Of a stretch of DNA of 64,000 nucleotides, positions 39,556-50,043 are shown piece by piece. The notes under the pieces are model-generated. The model was not told the origin of the DNA and ran no database searches. It saw only the letters and a program-made list of their open reading frames with translations. Source of the stretch: Paragonimus skrjabini miyazakii (lineage: Eukaryota > Platyhelminthes > Trematoda > Plagiorchiida > Troglotrematidae). The DNA lies in NCBI GenBank assembly GCA_014338405.1, contig JTDE01000301.1, forward strand, positions 244,830 to 308,829. Direction: 5' to 3'. A program made the translations under genes and the position numbers. Position 1 is the first letter of the stretch. Each line of letters starts with the position of its first letter.

Positions 39556-39685
39556 GGAATGCGAATATCATTTAAAATTACACTATGCGTAAATTATTCT
39601 ACAACAGAATTTGGTGAAATGAAAGATTCCATGCCAATAGAAGATTACCGTGAATAAATACATAATTGCTGCATATTCGCATTCC
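39556..39685. repeat. 13-bp perfect inverted repeat with 104-base interior, possible MITE
   Basis: GGAATGCGAATAT (39556-39568) and ATATTCGCATTCC (39673-39685) are exact reverse complements, extended by CC and GG on the outside after one mismatch. The geometry (about 135 bases between near-identical termini) resembles a small inverted-repeat element. No clear target-site duplication or second copy was found in the window. Confidence 0.5.
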
Positions 39686-39689
39686 GGGA

Positions 39690-42600
39690 ATATATCAGAC
39701 TACAGATTAAGAAGGCAGATAGAGTCTTCATCAGGACGTGCTCTAAAGTCGGAGTACGTATGCATAACAACAGTACTGGAGCAATTTTCCGCCGCATACT
39801 TGACTACCGGTTTGAAAAGACCAGATTAGCATTACTCTGATGAGCATTAAGCAATATCCGTTTAGTAGCAAAACAATTCCGCTCTCATAGATAACCAACA
39901 GTTTTCACCACCGCTGTTGAGCGACAAGCGTTTTTAATCTAGATTGGCCCATTGTTTTTAGTTTTCGTGAACTAGTCTCGCACAGTTCGGTTGCTAAAAT
40001 CTGACAGGCGCTCAAGCAACTGGTTTTCGTCACCACCTCTTACAAACAATTTCGGGGGAGCAGCTGATCCAGGTTTTAGAATAGATAGAGTGGGTCAATC
40101 ACTATCTTACGTGCATCAGCATGTGTGAGATCCTTAACTAGCTAATTTCTCTTCAACCTGACAAATCACTTCAGTCCAATCTGAATAACTCTCCTAACTT
40201 GAAGTTCGTTGAATGGCTGGGTATGACGAATAGTCCTTTGCACCCGTTATCTTAACTGGAGGAACAAGGTGATATACGGAACACATATTGCATGGTTGAG
40301 CGTGAAGTGCTCAATTATTCCGTAGTGCCTTTCAACACATCCGAAACGGACAACTATTTGCGTTTTTTTTAGATGTAGCAATGTTGTCCATGTTGTCGGA
40401 AAATCGTTCAGTAATTGAATCTGGTAACATTTTTTCAAAGAGAAATTAAACTAAATTTGTTTCATTAGTTCTTCTTCTAAAAACCGTCGTGCTATTTATG
40501 AAAACATTACAACGATTTATTAATTTTGTCAAGTATGCTTCATACTTTCAGCGACAGAGTTTTATTTTGTCCAACGACTTCTTTCAACTTGCGGACTGCA
40601 ATTTGCCACGTGGTCTGTGAAGGTAACACAGACAATATCAAAAATGGGTCGCTTTTAATTTGGATATATTTAAGTGTTTCGAGTTAAGTGCATCGCATTT
40701 AAAAATAGCAGAATGTCATATCCTTTGGTGATGTTCTTATGAATTTCAGTCATTTCCTCGAAGCATTTCGACGATTTGAAGACATTGATGTGCCTCCTCG
40801 ATCGATATTTTGACTTTGAACCAATTACTGGGAACATTTAGACATACTTATATTTAGACAGTTGCACCTAAAACATTTTGATAATATTTGTTTGCATACT
40901 GACGCAGCTGGAGTGCTCATGTGACGTAACGCCATTATCACCCAAACAATGGATTCGCATGATCTATTCATGTTATAATGTTGTATTTTACACTCTGATG
41001 AATTCTGAAGAACCGAATCTTTATGTTTGTCGATGTTGGAGGTCAACTCTGATCCACATTTTATCCCTGCCGACATTTTTGCTGACAACGTTGCTTTTCA
41101 GCGTCAGTCACGTTTCAGCTAAGTGAAGAGTGGACACATCTAGCTAACCAAAACGATTTATCCATAGTATAGGTGGGTTACATTTTAATGCCTATCGTAT
41201 AAGTTCCACGAATATTCGCTTGTCTTCTCGACGAACTAAAAGGCGGTGAAGCTGCTATCCATATTTAGAAACTGTTATTAGAAAAATGTTAGCAATATTA
41301 CGTAAAAAGGTCAATCATAACTTATAGTTACTACCTACTAAGCGGTTGTCTCAATAGTTTGGACGAAATGCGTTTTCGCTAACCATTGGCGTTTCACCAG
41401 CTACACACAATTTAACGTTTAAAACAATTCCTTCCCTTCTGACGATGTTGTTCAAATTTCACGTTTACCAATTTGTATATTATAATCGCCTTCACCCTAC
41501 ATTCATGATGAAAATATCACGTTGTGTCATGTCTGCCTTCCTCATGCTAAACTTCAAAACTCATTCAAACATTTTACGACTAAACTCATGCGATTCCCAT
41601 GAGAATAACTCAGTGAACATAAATGGGGCGAATACTAACTTACACTTCACTTGAACACTATAGTTGGGAACATGGAAATTTAGTTTTTTCAGACGAACAA
41701 TGAGATTGTCGGAATGTGTAAAGCGATAGACGATAATTCTGTAGGCTTGACATGCGCGTGTACGTGTTGCTGTAAACAATAAAAGCTTCCACTGTACGGA
41801 GTTCAAAATAGTCTGAATGATGTTGCTGTAATGTTTGACCATCTCTCAGGCTTAGTATTTAACAGACACTCATATTGTTGATAAAGACATTTGTTTGTCA
41901 CTATGCTATGAACTTCACTGTCAGTATTCCCTCGATCTCTCGTCATATAAGGAGACAGATGCAGATTAACAACTAATGAGATGGAAATACATTTTTATCA
42001 GTTTTTCGCGCATTCAAACAGCACGAATGTTTCTGCTAATTGTATGATAGGAAAAACAGGATTATTTGAAACTTCACAATTTTGGTTGATTGGTTCTACT
42101 CCAGTAGAGAAAGCAATGTTGATATTTAACTCACGGAACTGTGGAAAGGGAGTGTTTTGTACACCAAGCACAAAACATGATGATGGTTTTTAATAGAAAC
42201 TACGATAAGTTTGCCTACTGGATGATACCCTTCATGTTTGTGAATAGGTCGTACTGGAATATGTGTTCTTGGTTGCTGAAAGTGTTCAATCTTGCGAATG
42301 ACGATTTAGTGACTTTCAAACAATAAACATTACGGTTTGTGGGTTTACAAGCTATCACAGGAAACAGAAAGGTGTTTGTCTTTACATTTCCGCATCTCTG
42401 TTGGCCGGGGACAAATGTTTCGGGCGGTTTATTGATCTTGTTAGAAGATAAGCGAAACCGAACAAAATAGAAATTAAAATACTACAATTGCGGCATAAAT
42501 GAATAGTTAAACAAACGGACACATCGTTCAGTCAGTTATGTGCAGTCAGTTTACTAAAGGAGTGGGTCGGAATGGATATGGTTTGTACTGTATAGACTAC

Positions 42601-45147
42601 CATTGACGATTATAGCGATCATCCAAACTTTCAAAACTGGTAGTCAACCCAGCGTGGTTACAAAGTGTGGCGGTGCAGTCGGCAATGAACAGACTGTACA
42701 TGTGAAGTGGTTCCGTCTGATCAGTAGTCTTTCCCACCCATAACTTCGTTTTATTGAGTACCAACTGACAATCGGTCTTGCTTAGTGTAAGGATATCTGT
42801 CGCTGGGTCATCTGTTTGGAAAATGAAAACGGGATCTCTACTGAGGCGTCTGCACACTATTGAGAACTGAACTGGTTCCGCCGGACTTTGCAGACAGAAG
42901 GTTTATCTGCACCTTATAAAATTTTTATTAGCCTGTCTCTAGGCATTTATACCAAGTGCAAAATACCTTTTGGCATAAGGATGTTTAGATTTGGTTGGAT
43001 TATAGAGGCGACCACATGTGCAGCGGCGTTCGAGTGTAACGCTTCACAGTTCCCTTCAGTTCTCCGATGTACTGTTCGCATATTCACAAAAAGTAATACA
43101 AATTATTCGGCCATTACCCTGGTAATGATCACATAAGTGTAGTTTGTTAGTCGAGACAAACCATTCAGCCATGATTGACTAAGCCTTTATTGCTACGAAA
43201 TTCAACTTATACGTTTTTGCCCCTTACTTTGTGGAGGACCTTGCCTCACACCGTATAGTGAAGTGAACTGAATTATCACGTGACCAGAGTGACCAACTGG
43301 GGGTGCAGCGATTGACGAGCCTCTTATGTCAAGAATGTAATCAAGACAAAATGGCTCCCTATACACTCACAAGCTAATACGATAGTGAAATATTCTACCA
43401 TTAGTAACTGTTTTGAAATTTTCTATAGCGGTGAAAAAATGCAGCCGTACCTCGAAAGGTTTGTGAAGTTTTGTTTCGTTTGAGTATTCTCCGATTACTA
43501 CAGCTTGCGTTTCATGTAATGCTACTTTGGACAAGGCATTATACAGTTCGGCCTTATATTACCTGCGTGTGGAAATTCATCAGTCGATCACATCGACCAA
43601 TTGAGTATGTCCTGCGTGGTATCGACTACTAATCGGGGTGACACAGAAGATACGCAAGTGCCCCATAACGATTACACGGCGCATTCAAGTGCGCGCCAAT
43701 ATGAAGCGCTACACCGTAAAACAAACAAATAAAAAGACTCATCACCTTGCATTCTCCTATTCACCACTTAAACCAAAACTCTGAGATGCATAAGATAAAG
43801 TGGTTATCCGGATTATAAAGTCTTTAAACCCCGTCCGCCTTGCTGAAGGGTAAGCGCGTATTGGTATAAAAACAATATCAAGAGGTTACTTCAGAGGTCC
43901 TGGCAAACAATGCAAATAAAACAGTTTGAGAATCTCCAGCAGGTGAAAATAGAGAAGTAAACTCATCGTACGGCTCTTTACAATGACATTCAGTAGGATT
44001 TTTTTTGAACCCACAGCATGGATCGGTTTAAGCACGTGATTCACTGCAGTATCCTTGAGACAATTTAAATGTAGTCCGTATTGATATATAGTTGTCCCAT
44101 CTTAGACCTACCATTTCTCAGTTTGACAGAATGGCTTCTAATTCCTGTAGACAACAAAGGTCGGCCAGTAAACTAGGCTACCTGCGATTGTTACAACATG
44201 TTTACTTACACGACGGTAATTTGCAGCAGTCTGAACATATATTTGCAAGTCAAGTACGCGTACCGGAGTGAGTGACTTACATCAATGACTGTTCGAAGAG
44301 TGTGAACGCTGTCCAAACATATTAAGGTTAGGGTTGTATTATCTAGCTGAGCTAAATTTATTCTCACGATAAATGTTCAGTAATGTTCAAATGAGTTTGT
44401 CAATCCGGTTAGTAGTGAAACAGTTTTCCGATGTTTTCATTTGTCTGCGTTATGCAGCACTTTCAAGACATGAAGTTCTGTAGAAACGTTACAGTCTCTA
44501 TCAAACTTGGCGCTTTGTTTGTTCAACTATTGGTAAATACTAAACAAGGTTTTTGTCATGTAAACTATACCCCTTGCACTGTCCTGCACTCACCGTGTAC
44601 CTCGCGATGTTTCGCTGTCACAACAATGGTATATTACGATTTAGCGGTCAATCAATAAGTTGGATTACCGTCAGGGATCTACCGCAGAGTTATGTAAGAT
44701 AATGAGTTTGTGAAACAGATTTCCTTATTGCAATCGACTAAATTAATAAACACGATGGGTGACTTTACACATTTCTGTGCATAATGTCACTAGCGCATTG
44801 CAGCAGGGAAAGTTGGAAAGCCGAAAGCATAGGTCGACGTTGAAACTTAAGATAAAACGGACACGATAAACTTTTTAATCAGTACTAAACCGTGACCTAT
44901 GCTACCGCGACGAGGCCAATCTACAAAACATGCAGTTCTGAACACAAAACTGGACATTAACATCTCGGTTCAGTTGCCCCATCGGTTGTTTAAGTAACTA
45001 TGCTCTTATGAGCGAAGTCTACCAAATGTAATGTTCCACGAGGCTATCAAAGGTGGGTGATGTCGACGTGTTACACGATTTGTTCGTTTTTGTTGTTTTT
45101 ACGAAAACATTTTCAATAGACTTCGAATAAAATCACGGAGCCCGAAG
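39690..45147. other. Stretch without a recognised gene
   Basis: AT-rich sequence with short ORFs. The 86-codon minus ORF at 42597-42857 is polar and protein-like but matches nothing I know and has no convincing splice context. No repeat family member was recognised. Confidence 0.5.
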
Positions 45148-45449
45148 TTAGCCAAGCAAGAGCTGAAACATCTGGACAAATTTGCTCAAGCTGTGATCAC
45201 AAGTCATTGTTCCTCCATTCACTTTAGCGCCTAGCCTGTTGTGTGGCTTATGGACCTTCCTGTATAGTTTGAAACATTGAATTCCCTTTAACCACTTCAT
45301 CAGAGCAGAAAGAAGACATATATTGCGATATGTTAACATTTCATTTACTCCCATCAGTCGTAAACGTAAAACATGCAAGTTATATACGTCATACAGATAA
45401 GGACAAACATGGATTAGACACGCATACAGACACACCAATTATTATGTAA

Positions 45450-47380
45450 TCACGACCATGGCAACCCGATAGGTTGCCTCAAACAATTTTGTGCACATAA
45501 CGTCGGCTGGTAAGTTCGGATGAGCATCACTTCACAGAAAGATAATAGCTTCGGGTTTCGATTGCACAACAGTATCTTAAATGAGTTTAATGGGTCAACA
45601 TGGTGATCCGTTGTCATGAGTTGTTTAGCACTCGATGACGTTGGGTTTCGAGCCGTCAAAGCACCAACTTGAGGCTTGTGTGTCATTTGTTGTTTCAACC
45701 ATTTCGGAATGTGTTCGGCGACTCGCTGAGATAGTTGTCGATCTGTTCTGCCTATGTGAACGTCACTGCAACTGCAAGTGAACTGATAAACAACATGGGA
45801 GGCAAAAGAGTTTGGCAAGCTACATTTGCTGATCATTTGGTGGTTTGAAGTAAGCGCAACTGCGCAGCTGCGTACGTTCGAGCCAGAGTAGACTTCAAGT
45901 TGTGCTTTATGTCGTTGGCTAAATGGTCATCCTTGAATGACAAGAATAGGAAAAGATCCTTCTTTCAGCTGTCAGTATGGACTCGGTGCTCTTCTTCACT
46001 GTATTATTTGCCCCGATGAAATTGTCGGGGTATCCGTTTGCTAGTAAAGTTTGTCTCAACAACTTCTGTTCTATCTGTGGTGCATCAGGGGTGCAAATAC
46101 GCCTGGCTCTATGAAACAGTGTCCTAACCAAACTCCGTTTGTATGTAATAGGAGCAAAGCTGGAAAACTGAAGATAGTGACCACCTCATGTTGCTTTGCG
46201 GTGAACTGAGCGCTTTAACCCGCAATCCACAAGTCTGGTAATGAGTACATCCACAAAAAGGTAACCTATTGTTTGACTCAACTTCGTGAGATAAAGATAG
46301 GTTGGGGTGGATATTATTGAGAAAGTTGGAAAACAAGTCAAAACGAATAACGCCAGTAAAAGTTAAAATATCATCAACTTATCGTTTGTACAATAACGAC
46401 TGAGCTATAGATGTATTGATGTATTGATGTATTGCTGTCTATGATGATGATGATGATGATGAGCTATAGAATAGGGGACTTACCGCTCAATCATTCTTAA
46501 GATGTCCGCTAGTGTTCGAACTACCAATAGCCACACCGTTTATCTGCTTGTAAGCAAGTCCCTCAAAATTGAAACTAATGTTTTCAGTACATAACAGAAT
46601 AAGATCTTTGAAGTATTCAAACGAACACCTATATCACAGTTCTGACTGGAGATAAAGCCGCATAAAAATCAACTGTCTCACGAATGAGAACATCTGTGAA
46701 AAGAGAACCAACAGCCACAGAATACATTACTTGGGTACTCACCAAAGTGTCTTCTAGGATTTCAGCTAATTTGAGGGAGTTTTTCAAGCACTGTGGGGAT
46801 AAAACTCAACGGATGGGAACCGAAATGTCCACTAGTTGACGAGCAACTTTAAGGTAAGTAGAATTATTAATGCACAAGGTCGGGCGTAGAGATGCACTAT
46901 CCTTTTGTACCTTTGGAGTACCTCTCAATCGAGGTGTCTCCGTGCCAACTGGATTCAACTGTTTATATCAAGCTCCAGATATGTGTCCATGTAACAACAG
47001 TATCTGAAGTTGTCTTGCGACTGGCTTTTCCAACAATATGTTGTTTTCTGCTGTTTGGTCCACTTTGAATTTACTCTGGTCTTTCAAAATGGTGTTTACT
47101 TTCCTTGAATACTCATCCTTGGACATGACGACAACACCAGAGCCTTTAACCAGGTCAAGGAATACCAGATGTTGCATGTCTCTTTGTTCTTTCATGGCAC
47201 GATAATGTTCCTGCTTTAGATAGCAGTGTTGGCTATAAAAACTGGTTGGAGATATCCACCATATGTAAACATGTCATCCAACAGATTTGTCATGAAAGTG
47301 TGCCAAAAATACACACATGAGTTGGTTGGTGGCAAGTCGAAGTAAAGTATATTTTCAGAATCACGCCTTGAGAAAATTGG
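45450..47380 (-). pseudogene. PLE B reverse transcriptase / GIY-YIG endonuclease
   Basis: The ORF of an intact PLE encodes one protein that nicks DNA with its GIY-YIG domain and copies its RNA with a telomerase-like RT. Here the RT is dead. In motif A the expected Asp codon is GCT (Ala, 46713-46715) within SVAVGSLFTDV. In motif C the Tyr codon of YVDD is TAA (46379-46381), leaving VDD. A microsatellite-rich insert flanked by 10-bp direct repeats splits the RT between motifs B and C, and frameshifts occur after KQINGVAIGS and around NNRLPF. The EN is better kept: VVYQFTCSCSD, HIGRTDRQL, AEHIPKWL, FCEVMLIRTYQP. Confidence 0.9.
46402..46470. repeat. Microsatellite insert flanked by 10-bp direct repeats inside PLE B
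   Basis: GAGCTATAGA occurs at 46402-46411 and 46461-46470. Between them lie three copies of a GATGTATT unit and about seven GAT/TGA triplets. The insert interrupts the RT between motifs B and C. It could be a small insertion with target-site duplication or a replication-slippage expansion. Confidence 0.8.
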
Positions 47381-47490
47381 CTTGCGCTACATTTAACCGT
47401 ATGCTTCCCCTTGTTCCTGTTGCAGCCTGAGCACCCGTAGATCATATATATGAAATACTTTCTCGTCTGCATTGTAGGCAGTGTCAAAAC

Positions 47491-47619
47491 ACAAAGGGGT
47501 TTATATTAGTGTATTTTTCGGGTTAAAACTTTTGTTGAGGGCGGACTTGTTCATAACGTAGGCACAGTCACCAAAAGTATCCCAAGCGTAATTTTTGAGT
47601 TCTCGACTTTCCTGCTGTT
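47491..47619. other. Spacer between PLE B and the E-family copies
   Basis: Short AT-rich spacer. It may contain decayed upstream PLE sequence, but no motif is readable. Confidence 0.4.
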
Positions 47620-47644
47620 TACTTTCGAAAAGAAGCACTAGACT
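47620..47644 (-). mobile_element. E-family fragment, inverted relative to E2
   Basis: On the minus strand this reads the hammerhead 3' strand of the E family: TCGAGTC, then TAGTGCTTCTTTTCGAAA. It lies head-on against the start of E2, which is on the plus strand, so two E-family sequences meet in opposite orientation at 47644/47645. The break falls at the stem III/cleavage block. Confidence 0.65.
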
Positions 47645-48080
47645 CGACTACTCATCAGTAATCTAAAATATCGCCTGGTACGTTTAGGCAGATTAGAGAC
47701 TTCAACCTGTCTCGGGAGTCCTAATCGCTGGGTTATCGACTGGAGTTAACAGCACAGTAAATGTGTCCTCTCCGGACGATCGGTCAACCTGATCAATACC
47801 CACTAGTGAAGGTGGCTGAGCGTTCACATATGATATTTCGGTTCTGCCCACTGTTAGGCCAATTGTGCAGTGATCAAAACGGTTGCTTTATGAAAGCGAA
47901 GCCCCAACTCCACTCCTGGCCGTGGCAAGAATATGCACTGCTGACGAGCTATAGTGACAGCAAAACTCGAATCTAGTTCTTCTGTTGTTCGAAAAGAAAG
48001 TCTAGGAGAATGTGAGAGCTACGCTCAATGTTGGGCGATGTTCAACTTGAAATTAACTGAATCTCCGACTACTCATCAGT
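47645..48080 (+). mobile_element. E-family repeat, full-length copy E2
   Basis: A complete unit: body (47645 to about 47850, matching the reverse complement of 20830-21150), tRNA-like segment with A box TGTGCAGTGATC (around 47863) and B box CAACTCCACTCCTGG (around 47905-47919), hammerhead (47935-47979), and 3' tail (to about 48065, matching the complement of 49081-49190). CGACTACTCATCAGT occurs at 47645-47659 and again at 48066-48080, 421 bases apart. The related sequence CGACTACTGATCAG begins the body of E1 (near 21150, minus strand), so the 15-mer is element sequence and the second copy looks like the start of a next head-to-tail unit. No protein is encoded. Smα of schistosomes is the nearest known analogue. 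Confidence 0.85.
47935..47979 (+). ncRNA. Hammerhead ribozyme, type I, degenerate
   Basis: Element order follows a type I hammerhead: stem I strand GCACTG (47935-47940), CTGACGAG (47941-47948), short stem II GCT/AGC, AAAAC where GAAAC is expected (47962-47966), stem III with TCGA loop (47965-47972), cleavage C at 47973, and returning strand TAGTTC (47974-47979). Stem I pairs at five of six positions. The G-to-A change in GAAAC should abolish cleavage. Other copies supply the intact parts: GAAAC in E1, E3 and E4, GTC in E1 and E4. The predicted family ancestor is therefore an active-looking hammerhead with a very short stem III, as in schistosome and PLE ribozymes that work best as dimers. Confidence 0.6.
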
Positions 48081-49080
48081 TTTCCGTGAGATGTTCTGAC
48101 GTTATGCATGTTCCGCTAACATGGTCAAATTACGGTCGGTTATACAGTCGAACATTACTGATGATTCATTTTCTAAAGGCTGATGGTCAAAAAATATCAA
48201 CCCATCACCGGCTTAATTTATGTTTGCACTTAGCTGGTAGGCAAAACTAGATGAAAATAGCCAAGTTTGCGCACACTGCAGCACTGGTCGTAAGAGATCG
48301 TTTGCGACAATGATAGCACAACAATAAACTTGACGTGCAAATTTTGACAGGTGGCCACATCTGCAATCAGCTATAACACTATGCCTGTAGTTATTTCAAT
48401 CAATATATTTCATACCAAGAAACGTAAAAGAAGACTGTTGCTGGCGGATTACTACGTTCCCGTTAATGCCCATATAAAATCATTGAAAAGACTCTGGTTT
48501 ACTACACATACCTTATCAATCACATCAAATAAGTCGGCTGGATTGAATGAAATATGTTCCTCTTTCACTTGCACACCGAATGATTTTAGAACACACAACG
48601 GAGAATGATGCTGAATGCTTCCGGTTTAAAGTAAACTTGTGTGGCCCTCGTGCAGTTCCGTGCATCAAGCAGTGGAGAAATATCTGTCCGTTGAACTGTC
48701 AGCTGGATAAAAAGAAACGATTAACTGTCTCACAGCTTCTTTCGAATTTGTTAGAATAGTGAAGCTTGAGAACATATCAATTATGTGAACTTTCATCATC
48801 GTTTACAAGTATTCTCTAAACTGAAAGCACGTTGAAGATAATGGCCTCATTCAGAAAGTACCAATTTGTAGACTAAAGCAACTGGTAAAACCGTGTATCT
48901 GCACCATATATTGTCAGTTTTTGGTCGAGCCATACTGTTCAGTAATCAGACCATCGTTGGGGTTACCATATGGCTTAACATTGGGAAAAGTTCTTTCTAA
49001 CAGTGATGGTGAATAGCCCATCAGCTATCCACATAGAACGAAACAATTTATCAGCAATGTATAGACGCCATTATTGCCAG
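48081..49080. other. Stretch without a recognised gene
   Basis: AT-rich sequence with ORFs of 70-98 codons that overlap each other and E2. Nothing was recognised. Confidence 0.5.
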
Positions 49081-49330
49081 TAAAGCTGAATCGAATATCT
49101 TTAGTGAATTTCATATCGATTGAACATCACCCACAATTGATCGCAGCTGTCGCATTCCCATAGACTTTCCAGTCGGCCCCTTTCGAAAAGAAGCACTAGA
49201 CTAGAGTTTCGCTCTCAACAGAGCTCGTTAGTATATCATCGCCACTGCCGGAACTTGAACCACGGAATTGTTGGTATACTTTGACTCCGCTTGCAGAAAT
49301 GCGCGTTTTATCTCTGCGCTTCAGTCACCA
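49081..49330 (-). mobile_element. E-family repeat, copy E4
   Basis: On the minus strand: degraded A box (around 49301-49325), a near-perfect B box GGTTCAAGTTCC (49250-49261), a hammerhead, then the 3' tail down to 49081. The hammerhead has CTAACGAG (49224-49231, one change in CUGANGA), the best stem II of the family (GCTCT/AGAGC closed by GTTG, 49211-49224), GAAAC (49206-49210), the GTC cleavage triplet and TAGTGC. Stem I has decayed. The 5' body is missing or too diverged, so the copy is 5'-truncated. Confidence 0.8.
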
Positions 49331-50013
49331 AAATGTGATTACGCCGAAGATTAGACGGTGCAAAGTCACCGACATTGTAAGTGCACAGCAGACAGGACAA
49401 TGTACGAGTTTAGTAGAAAGATAGAACTCTGTGACCATGCGGAATCCCATTGCTTAGTACGAGAATCAGTTTCGGTCTAGTAAGCTTGTTCAAAAGCACA
49501 ACTCAGTAGGGTTGATTCGTGCGTAAATTACACATAAAAAGTAAGCAATACGCGAATTGAAGAAAATTTATATATGTATTTACTTTTTGCATTTCTACAA
49601 AGACAAAGATGGATAGAATGCAATGAGATCAAGGGTACCAGTCAGTGAAATTTCTTCCGCTGCTCACTTGTTAACCCTACGTCCGCAAACATTCTGCCTC
49701 ATTTTCAACAAATACTACATAGTAGAGCTATTTCAGCGATTATTCGAGCGTATTAGGGAGCCATGCCCTACATGTTGACCTCTTGTGTCCCTGATGGCCT
49801 GTTTCGTTCCAAACGCCACAGCGTTGTTTTAGCCAGCACGTTCGACCAGTTCAGATGATTCACTCAAGCGGATCAACAGACGCTACTCTGTAGCAAACTG
49901 TGAATAAGCAAAAGGTCAAATACCGTCGAATGTGGAAGCACAGATTGACCTAACCACGACAAATCCCACGTGACCTCTGTTCCATTGTTAGTGTGATTTC
50001 GATTACAACACTC

Positions 50014-50043
50014 CTGAGGAAGTCCACCCGAGCTGGTTGAAAC
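50014..50043 (+). other. Hammerhead-like core motif
   Basis: CTGAGGA (50014-50020, fits CUGANGA) is followed by AGTCCACCCGAGCTGGTT, in which ACC and GGT can pair as stem II, and GAAAC (50039-50043). It resembles the motif at the end of R1 copy 2 (CTGACGAAGTCTCGTGGATA, then CCGGTTGCGAAG). The NUH cleavage site and stem I partner were not found, so this is a candidate fossil only. Confidence 0.3.

Larger units (their letters stand above)
45148..47490 (-). mobile_element. Penelope-like element with RT and EN (PLE B)
   Basis: The most complete retroelement in the window. On the minus strand it runs from an N-terminal region (reading FDLPPTNSCVYFW near 47350), through KGSGVVVMSKDEYSRKVNTI, the RT domain, the linker (LLANGYPDNFIGAN) and the GIY-YIG EN ending in IGLPWS near 45450, into a 3' tail with the same hairpin as PLE A. 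RT landmarks include ETPRLRGTPKVQKD, LRPTLCINNS, KQINGVAIGS, VDDILTFTG and NNRLPF. It is 5'-incomplete or decayed at the upstream end and holds multiple stops and frameshifts. Beyond the point where PLE A ends, an open frame continues (CFKLYRKVHKPHNRLGAKV), which may be the start of a second head-to-tail unit. E2 begins about 150 bases upstream. Confidence 0.92.

Noticed and set aside
45148..45438. A host gene on the minus strand (96-codon ORF)
   Set aside because: Most of it is the PLE B 3' tail shared with PLE A; the rest is probably the start of another PLE unit.
46851..46860. AAGGTAAGTAG, a consensus-like splice donor
   Set aside because: It lies in the antisense of the PLE B RT coding sequence, where the minus frame reads on through it.
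47645..47660. ACTGATGAG on the minus strand next to TCGAGTC, looking like a hammerhead with stem II deleted
   Set aside because: It is the start of the E2 body (the same sequence begins the E1 body), not a ribozyme core.
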